DNA from: JAPUDQ01 sp049644865
GTDB taxonomy: Bacteria > Patescibacteriota > Saccharimonadia > Saccharimonadales > Saccharimonadaceae
NCBI GenBank assembly: GCA_049644865.1
Contig: JBARSV010000019.1
Span: 62,001-126,000 of the forward strand
Length of the DNA: 64,000 nt
Reading direction: 5' to 3'
Shown here: in pieces, positions 25,171 through 34,987 of the stretch
Layout: each line of letters opens with the position of its first letter
How positions within the stretch are numbered: the first letter of the stretch is position 1
Made by a program: the position numbers and the translations under genes
Notes under the pieces: generated by a model
Told to the model about the DNA's origin: nothing
Seen by the model: the letters and a program-made list of their open reading frames with translations, nothing else
Databases searched by the model: none

Positions 25171-26925
25171 ATGACAAGATACGTATCACGAGTACCATCT
25201 CGCTCGACTCTCCTTCGTTGGGGATTGATGGCCGTGATCGCACTCTTCGCTGTGCGATTATTTTATTTGCAGATACTGCGTCATGATTATTACGTCGGTG
25301 AAGCGCGTGCCATACAGGTACAGCCACTGACTATACAGCCGGTTCGTGGCGAAATATATATGACTGACGGCGAGGATATCGTGCCGTTGGTACTCAATGA
25401 AAAGGTATATATCGTGTTTGCCGACCCAGTCGATATAAAAGATAGTGGCAGAACGGCCGATGTGTTACGGCGTTTGATCGGCGGCAATCTTGTCAAAGAT
25501 TTTGAACCACTACTGCGTGATGAGACCAAAACAATTCGCTACCGTGTGCTGGCGCGCAATGTCAGTCGAGCACAAGCCGAACTTATACAAAAAGAAAACC
25601 TAGCCGGAATTGGTTTGCAGCAAACAGCTCGTCGCGTCTACCCAGAGGGCTCACTTGCCGCGCAGACACTTGGTTATGTCAATAATGACGGACGGGGTCA
25701 ATACGGGCTTGAAGAGTCGCAAAATGATCGTTTGGCTGGGCGTGCTGGCGTACTTGAGACCGTTACCGATGTTCGTAAGATCCCGCTTACTATTGGCGAG
25801 AGCGACATCAATACGCCGGCGGTTGATGGCGACAATCTGGTATTGACGATTGATCGCTCGGTGCAACTGAGGGCTGAGGAGTTACTCAAAATCGGTCTCG
25901 AGAGGGCAAAGGCGACGAAGGGGAGTATTGTCATTATGAACCCACAGACCGGTGCAGTTATGGCGATGGCAAATCTCCCGACCTATGCGCCCGCAACGTA
26001 TTATAACGTCGAAGACTACGCGGTATTTCAAAATAACGTGGTGAGCTACCCCTATGAGAATGGCTCCGTCATCAAGGCACTCAGTATGGGCGCAGGTCTC
26101 GATAGTGGGGCGGTTACGGTGAACTCAACATTTGCCGATGGAAGTGGCTGTACACAGGTTGATGATCGCAAAATTTGTAATGTCGAAGAAGACCCGCGTC
26201 AGGCCTCGGCAACCATGCTCGATACGCTTCGGTACTCACTTAATACCGGCGTAGTTTATATTGCCAAGCGTATGGGTGATGGTGAGGTCAATCGGACGGC
26301 ACGCGATACAATATACCGCTACTTCCATGACAAATATCGCTTTGGGCAACTGACTGGTATCGAACAGGCTGGTGAAGCGCAAGGCACCGTGATAGCACCC
26401 GATCAACAAGAGGGAAATAATGTTCGCTACGCTAATATGATGTTTGGGCAAGGTATGGACTTAACGATGATTCAAACTGCGGCAGCATTTTCGGCAGAAA
26501 TCAACGGCGGCACCTACTACAAGCCGCATCTGATTGCCGGACTTCGTAGTGACGATGGCGTGGTCACGAAGCGACCGACGTCAGTTGTTGCAAAAAACGT
26601 ATTGTCGGCTGACGCATCGGCCACGGCACGTGATCTGATATGGCAGGGTCGTAAAACTGGTTTTTTTGGTAAAAATGATCGAGAAGGATACAAGGTTGGT
26701 GGCAAAACCGGTACGAGCCAGGTAATAGATCCCAAGACGGGGCAGTATTCTGACGAGAACTCTATAGGTACCTACCTTGGGTTTGGTGGTATCGATGAGC
26801 CGCGATATGTCATAATGGTACGAGTCGATGATGCCAAAGTCGGCGGCTATGAGGGGACGACGGCTGCTGGGCCAATATTTAACGATATGAATAACTGGAT
26901 GTTGGATAACTATCCACTTCGCTAA
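25171..26925 (+). CDS. ftsI: Penicillin-binding protein 2B/FtsI-like transpeptidase
   Basis: 584 aa. One N-terminal membrane helix (about 15-35) is followed by a dimerisation domain (QPLTIQPVRGEIY) and a transpeptidase domain. The three catalytic motifs are present: SxxK in ENGSVIKAL, SxN as SLNTG, and KTGT in GGKTGTSQV. The residue before SxxK is Asn-Gly where most family members have Pro-Gly. It crosslinks septal peptidoglycan. ATG 25171 is chosen because it follows the ftsL stop and removes an unlikely extension overlapping ftsL. Confidence 0.88.
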   Translation: MTRYVSRVPSRSTLLRWGLMAVIALFAVRLFYLQILRHDYYVGEARAIQVQPLTIQPVRGEIYMTDGEDIVPLVLNEKVYIVFADPVDIKDSGRTADVLRRLIGGNLVKDFEPLLRDETKTIRYRVLARNVSRAQAELIQKENLAGIGLQQTARRVYPEGSLAAQTLGYVNNDGRGQYGLEESQNDRLAGRAGVLETVTDVRKIPLTIGESDINTPAVDGDNLVLTIDRSVQLRAEELLKIGLERAKATKGSIVIMNPQTGAVMAMANLPTYAPATYYNVEDYAVFQNNVVSYPYENGSVIKALSMGAGLDSGAVTVNSTFADGSGCTQVDDRKICNVEEDPRQASATMLDTLRYSLNTGVVYIAKRMGDGEVNRTARDTIYRYFHDKYRFGQLTGIEQAGEAQGTVIAPDQQEGNNVRYANMMFGQGMDLTMIQTAAAFSAEINGGTYYKPHLIAGLRSDDGVVTKRPTSVVAKNVLSADASATARDLIWQGRKTGFFGKNDREGYKVGGKTGTSQVIDPKTGQYSDENSIGTYLGFGGIDEPRYVIMVRVDDAKVGGYEGTTAAGPIFNDMNNWMLDNYPLR

Positions 26926-26943
26926 CACCAAAAAAGGGGAACC

Positions 26944-27987
26944 ATGACGGACATCACTATTTCGCAGCTCACCACCTCGCTGATTACGCTGGTGCTTCTG
27001 GCTCTCGCATCATTGTTTTTGTCGGTAGTTATGACGCCGATCTATACGTATTTTGCCTATCGGTATCGATTTTGGAAACGCCAGCGCTCAACCAGCACAA
27101 CGGGAGAAGAGCTAACTGTTTTTACCAAGTTGCATGCTGAGAAGTTTCAACGTAACATTCCGACGATGGCCGGACTAATTATCGTGATAGCAGTGTCGGT
27201 CGTGACGTTACTATTTAATCTTGATCGTGAGCAAACCTGGTTACCGCTGGCAGCGCTGATTGGCGGGGCGATGGTCGGGTTGATTGACGATATTATCAAT
27301 ATTCGTGGCAAAAAACTTGGCGTGGCTGGCATGCGATCAGGGCTTAAATTTGCTATGATTACCGCTGTTGCAGTCGTAGGCGCATGGTTCTTTTACTATC
27401 GAATTGGGGGTGATTACTCTCAGATACATGTACCGTTTTTTGGACCACTCGAGCTCGGTTGGCTGATTATGCCGCTCTTTATCATGGCGGTTGTCAGCGC
27501 CAGTAATGCTGTCAACATCAGTGATGGCCTCGATGGCTTAGCGGGTGGTTTGCTTGCATCGGCATACTCGATATTTGCAGTGATAGCGCTACTGCGAGGT
27601 GATGAAGGGATTGCAGGATTTTGCTTTACGATACTCGGCGCTTTGCTGAGCTATCTGTGGTTCAATGTTCACCCGGCACGGTTTTTTATGGGAGATGTCG
27701 GGAGTTTTGCACTGGGAACGGCGCTGGGCGTTGTAGCTATGTTGACTGACTCGATCTTACTTTTACCGATCATTGGTCTCGTGTTTGTGATTGAGGCCGG
27801 CACGAGCATGCTCCAGATATTGAGCAAGCGAATTCTGGGGCGTAAGATTTGGCTTTCGGCACCGATACATCATCATCTCGAAGCAATAGGGTGGCCAGAG
27901 AGCAAAGTCACCATGCGTTTTTGGATCATCGGCAATGTAGTCGGATTTGTCGGCTTGCTGTTAGCACTTGCGGGAGGGCATATTTAA
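26944..27987 (+). CDS. mraY: Phospho-N-acetylmuramoyl-pentapeptide transferase
   Basis: 347 aa with about ten membrane helices. Family motifs: the DDIINIRGKKLGV region (catalytic Asp pair in GLIDDIINI), NAVNISDGLDGLAGG, FMGDVGSFALG and the HHHLEAIGWPESKVTMRFW histidine box. It forms lipid I on the inner face of the membrane. AAAAGGGGA lies 6 nt before the ATG. The ftsW start follows its stop by 2 bp. Confidence 0.92.
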   Translation: MTDITISQLTTSLITLVLLALASLFLSVVMTPIYTYFAYRYRFWKRQRSTSTTGEELTVFTKLHAEKFQRNIPTMAGLIIVIAVSVVTLLFNLDREQTWLPLAALIGGAMVGLIDDIINIRGKKLGVAGMRSGLKFAMITAVAVVGAWFFYYRIGGDYSQIHVPFFGPLELGWLIMPLFIMAVVSASNAVNISDGLDGLAGGLLASAYSIFAVIALLRGDEGIAGFCFTILGALLSYLWFNVHPARFFMGDVGSFALGTALGVVAMLTDSILLLPIIGLVFVIEAGTSMLQILSKRILGRKIWLSAPIHHHLEAIGWPESKVTMRFWIIGNVVGFVGLLLALAGGHI

Positions 27988-27989
27988 CG

Positions 27990-29270
27990 ATGGTGGTGCG
28001 ACGACGCCAGGCGCATACTCTCGGTGCAGAGGGTGCAGAGGGCAGGGTGGCGCGTAAGCATCGGCCTGATTACCGTATCGTGCTATTTATGGGGTTGCTA
28101 GTGCTGGTCGGTTTGGTGGTATTGTTTGCGATCAGCCCCTATCAGATCCACCGCATCAACAATGACGGGGGTAGTATAGACCAGAGTCACTTTATGCTCA
28201 AACAGTTATTGTATCTCGGGATTGGGCTATCGACCTTTGCTATGTCAGCCTTGGTACCGATGGATGTTTGGAAACGATTTGCAAATAAATTAGTACTCGC
28301 TGCTCTTGGACTGTGTCTCGTATTGGCGCTGTTGGGGGCTATGAACACGGCTCCAGCGATGTGTTTCAACGGTGCGTGTCGGTGGTTTGATCTCGGTTTC
28401 ACCTCATTTCAGCCTGCAGAATTTCTCAAGTTTGGGTTGCTGATTTTTACGGCTGTCTTTTTGGCTCAACGCATGAAAAAGGGCAGTGTCAGTGATCTGA
28501 ACGACACCTTGATACCGCTGGGTGTTGTTGTAGCCGTTGCAACGGTATTTGTCGTTGGTTTACAGAAAGACATGGGGACGGGCATCACAATGATTGGTAT
28601 TGTTGTGACGATGTTGATTGTTGCGGGGCTAAATATTCGCATGCTGCTGTTTGCGGGGTTGACGGGGTTGGCTATTGCGGCGATGTTTATCATCACCTCA
28701 CCACATAGGTTGGAGCGCATCATGACGTTTGCCAACGCCGAAACAGTGACAGATGCCTCGAGTTATCATATTGAGATGGCTAAAATAGCTATTGGTAGTG
28801 GGGGCTTTTTTGGACGTGGGCTTGCGGGTGGTGTGCAGGCGTTTGGTTATTTGCCCGAGGCATTGAATGACTCGATATTTGCCGTCTTAGGAGAGATATT
28901 TGGCTTTGGTGGCTTACTGGTGATTATGGGGCTGTTCGCGGCGCTACTCAGACGAGTTATCGGCATGGCTGATATGCTTGATGACCCAATGATGAAATTA
29001 CTGGCAGCAGGTGTCTTCGGTTGGCTTGGGACGCATGTTGTGATAAATATTGGATCAATGACAGGTATTTTTCCGCTGACGGGCGTTACGTTGCCATTTC
29101 TGAGTTTTGGCGGCACAAGTTTGTTGTTTATGATGGCCGCACTTGGTATTGTGTATCATATATCACGGTACACCACTCATAACCTGGCATCAGAAAGGAG
29201 CGCAGATGAGACTTCTCGCAGCGGGCGGCGGCTCAGGCGGACACGTCACACCAGTTCTGGCCGTTATTAA
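27990..29270 (+). CDS. ftsW: SEDS glycosyltransferase FtsW
   Basis: 426 aa with about nine or ten membrane helices. SEDS motifs: GACRWFDLGFTSFQPAEFLKFG, the catalytic-loop region around SSYHIEMAKIAIGSGGFFGRGL, and LPEALNDSIFAVLGEIFG, then TGVTLPFLSFGGTSLL. It polymerises lipid II with FtsI. The start at 27990 follows mraY by 2 bp. The last 65 bp overlap murG in another frame, an unusually long overlap, giving a basic Arg/Ser-rich tail. A short imperfect repeat (GGTGCAGAGGGTGCAGAGGG) encodes part of the N-terminus. Confidence 0.9.
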   Translation: MVVRRRQAHTLGAEGAEGRVARKHRPDYRIVLFMGLLVLVGLVVLFAISPYQIHRINNDGGSIDQSHFMLKQLLYLGIGLSTFAMSALVPMDVWKRFANKLVLAALGLCLVLALLGAMNTAPAMCFNGACRWFDLGFTSFQPAEFLKFGLLIFTAVFLAQRMKKGSVSDLNDTLIPLGVVVAVATVFVVGLQKDMGTGITMIGIVVTMLIVAGLNIRMLLFAGLTGLAIAAMFIITSPHRLERIMTFANAETVTDASSYHIEMAKIAIGSGGFFGRGLAGGVQAFGYLPEALNDSIFAVLGEIFGFGGLLVIMGLFAALLRRVIGMADMLDDPMMKLLAAGVFGWLGTHVVINIGSMTGIFPLTGVTLPFLSFGGTSLLFMMAALGIVYHISRYTTHNLASERSADETSRSGRRLRRTRHTSSGRY

Positions 29271-30366
29271 TGAGCTCCAACGGTTGGACGATCGCCTCGA
29301 AGTCATGTTCGTGTGCGATAGGGCTTTTGAGGCCCAATCTCGAGGCATCATGAAGCATGCACAGGTCTCTGTAGCTGTCACCACCATACCGGCAGGCAAA
29401 TTACGACGATACCATGGCGAGAGTATATGGCAGCGACTGGTTGATGTTCGTACAATCGGTCTCAATATTCGCGACGGGTTCAAGATCATAGGTGGTTTTG
29501 GAAAAAGTATCTGGGTTCTATGGCGGTTTCGGCCTGATGTGGTGTTTGCGAAAGGCGGTTTTGTCTGTTTGCCACTCGGGCTAGCGGCACGGCTACTTCG
29601 TGTGCCAATTGTTATTCATGACTCTGACACCAGGCCTGGGCTGACCAATACCGTCTTGGCGCGATTTGCTGATCGAATTGCGACCGGATCACCACTGGAA
29701 AATTACCGCTATGATCGATCACGTAGTACTTATACGGGAGTTCCGATTGATGCGGCGTTTCGTCCGTTGTCGAGTGATCAGCAGCGAGCTGCAAAAGCTG
29801 CGATCGGTGTTATTGATCTCACTGCACCGCTCATCGTGGTTACTGGTGGTGGGCTAGGTGCGCGTAGTATCAATGAAGCGATGGTGAGGGCAGGGGAAGC
29901 TCTCGTGCGCGCAGGCGTTCATATCTATCACATTACTGGCAAGAAGCACTACGACGATTTGAAGGATCGTGTGCCAGATCATCCGCACTACACAGTAGTT
30001 TCATTTGTCTATAATGATATGCCGCTGGTGCTTGGGGCGGCTGATGTGGTCGTGGCGCGGGGGAGTGCAACGTTTTTGCAGGAACTTGCTGGACTGGCAA
30101 AACCGGTGATTGCGGTGCCAGCCTCTCAGCTCGGGGATCAAGTAAAAAATGCAGCCGTCTATCGTGAGGCGGAGGCGGCAATCGTTGTGACTGATCATGA
30201 TATAACAGAGACTGATGCCCTAAAAGAGACGATTATGGCGCTGATAAAAGATGCGTCGCTCCGTGAAAAGTTGTCGCGTAATTTACATCGTTTTGCAAAA
30301 CCGCGAGCAGCTGTGACACTAGCAGAGATGATCATTGATGTACATCATAAGAAAACACGAGGCTAG
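29206..30366 (+). CDS. murG: UDP-GlcNAc transferase MurG
   Basis: 386 aa. GT28 fold with the N-terminal glycine loop LAAGGGSGGHVTPVLAV, the DVVFAKGGFVCLPLGLAARL segment, VIHDSDTRPGLTN, then VTGGGLGARSINEAM and ARGSATFLQELAGLAKPVIAVP. It adds GlcNAc to lipid I to make lipid II at the membrane surface. GAAAGGAG precedes ATG 29206. The acceptor-loop sequence HDSD replaces the more common HEQN, as in other divergent MurG proteins. Confidence 0.9.
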   Translation: MRLLAAGGGSGGHVTPVLAVINELQRLDDRLEVMFVCDRAFEAQSRGIMKHAQVSVAVTTIPAGKLRRYHGESIWQRLVDVRTIGLNIRDGFKIIGGFGKSIWVLWRFRPDVVFAKGGFVCLPLGLAARLLRVPIVIHDSDTRPGLTNTVLARFADRIATGSPLENYRYDRSRSTYTGVPIDAAFRPLSSDQQRAAKAAIGVIDLTAPLIVVTGGGLGARSINEAMVRAGEALVRAGVHIYHITGKKHYDDLKDRVPDHPHYTVVSFVYNDMPLVLGAADVVVARGSATFLQELAGLAKPVIAVPASQLGDQVKNAAVYREAEAAIVVTDHDITETDALKETIMALIKDASLREKLSRNLHRFAKPRAAVTLAEMIIDVHHKKTRG

Positions 30367-30368
30367 AG

Positions 30369-31289
30369 ATGGCATTTCGTTCCAGACGCATCCGCGAGAA
30401 AGAACAAGTTCGTCAGCCATCGGTGCAGACAGAGACAAACCGGTATCTCTTTCGTCGTAGCCGTACACTGACGGGTAGCAGTTCAGCACAAGTCATTTCG
30501 GCTAACGAGGCGGGTTCGCAGTTGATATCGCCACGCCACAAGACAACAGGCTTGAAAGCTCGTCGGCGTCACATAGGGTTACTTCTAATCGTTTCACTTA
30601 TTGCCGTTGCTTTGGTCGCGTGGCTGTTTGATCAATTGATCACTGCACCGTCAATTGTTTTTCAACCGAGCTCCGTGACCGCATCGCATGATCGCTACCA
30701 ACAGCTTGTACAAGATTATCTCAATGAACATCCACTCGAACGGTTTCAATTTGCGCTTAACCGCGACCAGTTTAGCTATGCTATGGTGCAACGAGCTCCG
30801 GAGCTCGCCTCAGCAGTTCTTCGCAATGAAGCTGGTGTAATGAGTGCTTCGGTTGTCCTCGGTGCTCGCCAACCTGTTGCCAGGTGGCAGATAGGCGACA
30901 GACAGTATCTCGTCGATAGTAGTGGTATTTCATTTGAGAAGAATTTGCTTGCCGACCCAAAAATTTCCGTACGAGACATGACTGGTTTACCAGCGGTATC
31001 GCAACAGATCATAGCTTCTACAAAGATGATGACATTTATTGGTCGGGTAGTGGGTGGGGTTGAGGCGCAGCTTGGCACCGTGAAGGAGATTGTCATACCG
31101 TCAGGGACACTCAAGGAGGTTGATCTACTATTTGATGATCGCCCCTATCTGATAAAGCTCAATATTGATCGTGAGCCCCTCGGGCAGGTGGCGGATATTA
31201 TCGCCGCAGTGCAACACATACAAGCGCGTGGTATCACCCCGCAGTATGTTGATGTACGGGTCGAAGGCAAAGCGTTTTATAAGCAATAG
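30369..31289 (+). CDS. ftsQ: FtsQ/DivIB-like division protein
   Basis: 306 aa. A long basic cytoplasmic part (1-70), one membrane helix (about 68-90) and an extracytoplasmic region. The beta-domain motif PVARWQIGDRQYLVDSSGISFE (spans about 160-180; key residues are the Trp, the paired Gly and the YLVD) matches FtsQ. The initial POTRA is unclear, so the family call rests on that motif, topology and position directly after murG. It would scaffold FtsB/FtsL at the septum. No gene follows for about 670 bp. Confidence 0.75.
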   Translation: MAFRSRRIREKEQVRQPSVQTETNRYLFRRSRTLTGSSSAQVISANEAGSQLISPRHKTTGLKARRRHIGLLLIVSLIAVALVAWLFDQLITAPSIVFQPSSVTASHDRYQQLVQDYLNEHPLERFQFALNRDQFSYAMVQRAPELASAVLRNEAGVMSASVVLGARQPVARWQIGDRQYLVDSSGISFEKNLLADPKISVRDMTGLPAVSQQIIASTKMMTFIGRVVGGVEAQLGTVKEIVIPSGTLKEVDLLFDDRPYLIKLNIDREPLGQVADIIAAVQHIQARGITPQYVDVRVEGKAFYKQ

Positions 31290-31966
31290 GTGGTTGTGTT
31301 GTTAACCCCTGACCTGTTATAATAATGTTCTATTTATGTTCTATATAGAGGGTAACAATGAGTGAAGGGAAAAACTATATAAAAATATACATTTATATAA
31401 AAGTCAAATAGTAGGGAATAGCAGGGGCGTGAAATAATTTTGTGAAATGTCAAACAAATACAACGCGCATGCACAACAATGATGTGGAAAAGTCATTACC
31501 AGCAACGATCAGTGGCGGCATGGAGAATAGTAAATAGTAAATAGTAAATAGTAAATAGTAAATAGTAAATGGTAAATGGTAAATAGTGGCATCACGACGA
31601 CACGAAGACAATAATAGATGGATATTCCCCTGTTAGGGGGCTCAGAAGAGGTATAACAACTCATCTATCAATACTATATCGCATATCGTAAAAGATATAT
31701 TGTGCGACACGAACAATATACATCACTTTTTACTATTGGAGCCATGTTTTCTCTCGCCTATGATGAGATTTATTTGAGCATTGCCTGCTATTTTATACGT
31801 CTATGCTACGCTATGCCCGGCTGTTGTCACCGGTGTCGTTTTTTACAACTATTGGTGTCGAATATAGTTAGTAATAACCAGAGTCAATACCATAATTAGT
31901 GTTCTAATTATGTTCTATATAGTTAGTATTACTATCTAAGGACGAAGTTGATGTCTAATAACAGGT
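31290..31966. other. 677-bp gap with repeated elements, no supported gene
   Basis: The gap contains a TATAAT around 31318-31323, two near-identical copies of TGTTCTATTTATGTTCTATA (at 31326 and 31900, the second with one change), a CCCC/GGGG hairpin near 31628-31641, and ATATTGT/ACAATAT near 31698-31716. An AGTAAAT heptamer array is listed separately. A 65-codon frame at 31702 has poor codon use and no ribosome site and is not called. Confidence 0.5.
31526..31587. repeat. AGTAAAT heptamer tandem array
   Basis: About nine copies of AGTAAAT, the later ones drifting to GGTAAAT, in perfect 7-bp register. Part of the window-wide family of heptamer arrays. Confidence 0.9.
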
Positions 31967-34792
31967 CTATCGCAGACGAAGCTCGTGGTCGTTGGAGGAT
32001 GGACGCGGTGTGACTGGAGCTGGAGACGATTGCTGATGGGCTGGAAGAGACACAGCTCGTTGATGAGACTCTGCAGGCCGCACAGGGGCTGATGGTCCTC
32101 GGGAGGCTTCAGGAGTACCAGGATTATCTTTTTTACGGCGGGAACGGCTACGAGAACGTTTACGTTTTGGCTCTGATGGTTCGTGTGGTTCGTCGTGTGA
32201 CGCGGGAAATGCCTGCTGGACTGATTGTGATGGCTGAGGAGTAATTACTGAAGGCGGCTGTGGGGCAACGGGACCCACTAATTTGGGCGCAGCGTCATCA
32301 CGCGTGGCAACTGAGGTAGCACCCTGAATTGGCCAGGCTTTTGGCAGGGCTTGTTGGGCGGCGGGTGTCATGCTCGAAGCAATACGGTTATGGATCTCCT
32401 GCTCTACTACTGCACGGTCACGTGCAAACATGGTGCGCGAGAACTCGATAATCTCTTGTAGATGCCCCTGGCCCTCTTCTGTTGCCGATGGTAGTGCAAG
32501 GGTTGTACCACTAAAAGCTGGGGTCTTCTCTCCCCTGATGACCATATTGGCAATAAAATTGCGGTTGTGCATCTGCAAGAGGTCATTGGCTTCAAATTGT
32601 GGCTCAAATTGCTTGACGAGGAAGGGCGCGTCATCGGCGCTGACCCGGAAGCTGATCATGGTGCCGACGTTGCCAAACACGGCGTCACGCACGACTTCGC
32701 CCATCTGGGCGATGTATTGGTTGGCCACCGTCAAATTGAGGCCGTATTTACGTGCCTCAGACAAGATAGTCGCAAAACTATCAGTTGCGAAGTTTTGAAA
32801 CTCATCAACGTAGAGGTAAAATGGTGTACGGTCTTCGACATTTGGTATATCACTGCGGCTCATGGCGGCCAGTTGCACCTTGGTGACGATAAATGCGCCG
32901 AGAATACCGGCGTTGTCTTCGCCGATCAGCCCCTTGCTGAGGTTGACAACAAGTATCTTGCGTTCATCCATGAGCTTACGGATATTGAAGGTGCTTTTGG
33001 GCTGGCCAATGATATTGCGGATAATCGGGTTGGCAGTGAACGCTCCGACTTTGTTAAGTACCGGCGCGACGGCTTCGGCTTGAAATTTGTCGTTCCAGCT
33101 GGCAAATTCGATATTCCAGAAATTCATAACTACCGTGTCAGTACAGGTCGCCAGCACTTCCTTACGGAACTTTTTGTCAGTCAGCATGCGGGTAATGTCG
33201 AGCATGGTTGTATCGGGATGATCGAGCAAGGCTAAGATAGTATAGCGTAGGATGTACTCAAGTCGTGGGCCCCAACTCTCACCAAACATACGCTTCAAAA
33301 CACCGATTATCTCCGAGCTGGTGTTGTTTTTGAGATTTGGGTCGAGTACTTCCATCGGGTTAAAACCAAGCGGATAGGCGGTATCGGCTGGATTGAAATA
33401 CACCACGTCTTTGATGCGGTGTGGCGGGATAAATTTGAGGTTATTGATAGCAAAATCACCATGCGGATCGATGATGGCATAGCCTTGGTTGTGATATATA
33501 TCGCTCAGTGCGAAAAGTTCGAGAAGCCCCGACTTACCTGCACCAGTTTGACCGATGATATAGACGTGACGAGAGCGATCATAGCGGTAGATGCCAAACT
33601 GTTGATTGGAACCGCGGAAATTGGTCAGCCCAAAGGCACTGATCTCACTGTCCACGGCAGTATCACCGGTGAGTACGGGTAATTTGGTCGGTGGTTCGGC
33701 GGTTTTTGTGCTGGCCCAGACGATATTTGGCGTCTCGACATTGGTATGTGGGAGGTGGTAGACACTTGCGAGTTCCTGAATATTGAGGATATAGCCTTTG
33801 TCAATAAACATACGGGCAGCATACGGCGTGAGGTCGTCTCGCCGAAAGCTACTTCCTGTCATGCGAAAGCCATTGAGGTTGGTCGAGTTGAACTGCTTAA
33901 AGGTACCGACGAGTGCCTGCATACGCAACTTGGCGGCGACGCGGTCTTCGCCGAGGTATACGACACGAATTTTGACACGATAGCCGAGTTTGGTTGATTT
34001 TTTCTCTATCTCTGCGATGCGGGTCTTTTCGCGTTCGCTGAGTTCACGCGGTTTGGCTTCACCCCCTGCCCCGCCCGCTGGCGGCGTCCACAATGCCTCA
34101 AGAATTTTGAGGAAATAACTGGGGTCACCAAAGCTGAGGCCGCTTCCACCCCCTCCCCTGACCTTTTGAACGTATGCGGCGGCGCGGCGATGCCAATCGT
34201 CGGCGATCGGTCGAGCCAATATCTGTATCCATATTTCTTCGTCGTTGCTGTCCATCTTGGCGAGTGTTGCGGTGATACTGGCGAGCGGGTCGACTTCAAA
34301 ACTTTCAAATGTCTTGATAGGCAATACTTCATTGTCGCTGAGCGTTAACTCAGCCGTGTGGACGACCGAGTGCTCAAGGTGGCGCTTGGTGTAATCTTCT
34401 TCAGCCTCATGTATTTGGACTGTAGGATATTGGGCATAGATCTGGCCTTCGACGAAGTTTTGCAAATGCTTCGGCACCCAGACGTAAAAACGGATAAGTT
34501 TGCCGACGGCGGCGATCTCGAAACTGATATGTTCTTGCCATCCCCCGCTCTCTTTGAGCTCTTTGCGGTCTCGTAAGATGCCATGGAGGCTGGCAAACAT
34601 TTGCTCGGCGGCCAATTCTTTTTTGTCGTTTGTCTTCGGGATCTCGAGGACAAGCAGGCTCATCTCGGCGGCTTCTATGTGTTCGGCAGCGCGGTAGTTG
34701 CGCCATGTGAGATAGCCCAATACAGCAACAAGCGGTATCCAGACGTACCACTGGAGCAATAAACTAAAGATAAATCCGATGAGTGAGCCCAT
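31967..34792 (-). CDS. VirD4/HerA-like ATPase with large N-terminal extension
   Basis: 941 aa. One membrane helix (about 8-28) and a soluble region to about 395 of a type common in CPR secretion ATPases. Then comes an FtsK/HerA/TraG-like motor: Walker A GQTGAGKS (414-421), Walker B region YAIIDPHGDFA, and LYVDEFQNFATDSFATIL with a conserved Gln/Asn pair, then SEARKYGLNLTVANQYIAQM. The C-terminus (about 800-941) is Pro/Gln-rich with a basic SRSRSRRKKD cluster, probably disordered and nucleic-acid binding. No relaxase or VirB genes are adjacent. Role in DNA or protein transfer is inferred from family. Confidence 0.8.
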   Translation of the reverse strand: MGSLIGFIFSLLLQWYVWIPLVAVLGYLTWRNYRAAEHIEAAEMSLLVLEIPKTNDKKELAAEQMFASLHGILRDRKELKESGGWQEHISFEIAAVGKLIRFYVWVPKHLQNFVEGQIYAQYPTVQIHEAEEDYTKRHLEHSVVHTAELTLSDNEVLPIKTFESFEVDPLASITATLAKMDSNDEEIWIQILARPIADDWHRRAAAYVQKVRGGGGSGLSFGDPSYFLKILEALWTPPAGGAGGEAKPRELSEREKTRIAEIEKKSTKLGYRVKIRVVYLGEDRVAAKLRMQALVGTFKQFNSTNLNGFRMTGSSFRRDDLTPYAARMFIDKGYILNIQELASVYHLPHTNVETPNIVWASTKTAEPPTKLPVLTGDTAVDSEISAFGLTNFRGSNQQFGIYRYDRSRHVYIIGQTGAGKSGLLELFALSDIYHNQGYAIIDPHGDFAINNLKFIPPHRIKDVVYFNPADTAYPLGFNPMEVLDPNLKNNTSSEIIGVLKRMFGESWGPRLEYILRYTILALLDHPDTTMLDITRMLTDKKFRKEVLATCTDTVVMNFWNIEFASWNDKFQAEAVAPVLNKVGAFTANPIIRNIIGQPKSTFNIRKLMDERKILVVNLSKGLIGEDNAGILGAFIVTKVQLAAMSRSDIPNVEDRTPFYLYVDEFQNFATDSFATILSEARKYGLNLTVANQYIAQMGEVVRDAVFGNVGTMISFRVSADDAPFLVKQFEPQFEANDLLQMHNRNFIANMVIRGEKTPAFSGTTLALPSATEEGQGHLQEIIEFSRTMFARDRAVVEQEIHNRIASSMTPAAQQALPKAWPIQGATSVATRDDAAPKLVGPVAPQPPSVITPQPSQSVQQAFPASHDEPHEPSEPKRKRSRSRSRRKKDNPGTPEASRGPSAPVRPAESHQRAVSLPAHQQSSPAPVTPRPSSNDHELRLR

Positions 34793-34846
34793 ATGTTACC
34801 ATAACCTATTGTCGCCGAAAAACGCTTATTTAGCAATTGCGCGACA

Positions 34847-34975
34847 TTGATCGTTGATCCTTTGATCGTTGATCGTTAGTTTTTCGTTGATCGTTGATCA
34901 TTGATCGTCAGCAAATCATACATGAAAAACGATACATCAATGCTAAATGTTCAATGAAAAATGTATCAATGAGCG
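34847..34975. repeat. GATCGTT heptamer element
   Basis: The left part (34847-34908) is GATCGTT/GATCATT units in 7-bp steps. The right part (about 34921-34975) has degenerate TCAATGA/TAAATGT units that are partly complementary. It sits between the VirD4-like gene start and the 3' end of the sigma-4/HARE gene. Confidence 0.7.
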
Positions 34976-34987
34976 TGCTGCTAAAAG

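Noticed and set aside
31702..31899. 65-codon ORF in the gap after ftsQ
   Set aside because: Cys-rich, poor codon use, no ribosome site, and it overlaps hairpins and repeated segments.
32370..34348. Long open frames on the plus strand opposite the VirD4-like gene (up to 222 aa)
   Set aside because: They are shadows of a 941-aa gene with clear ATPase motifs. Their translations show no family features.
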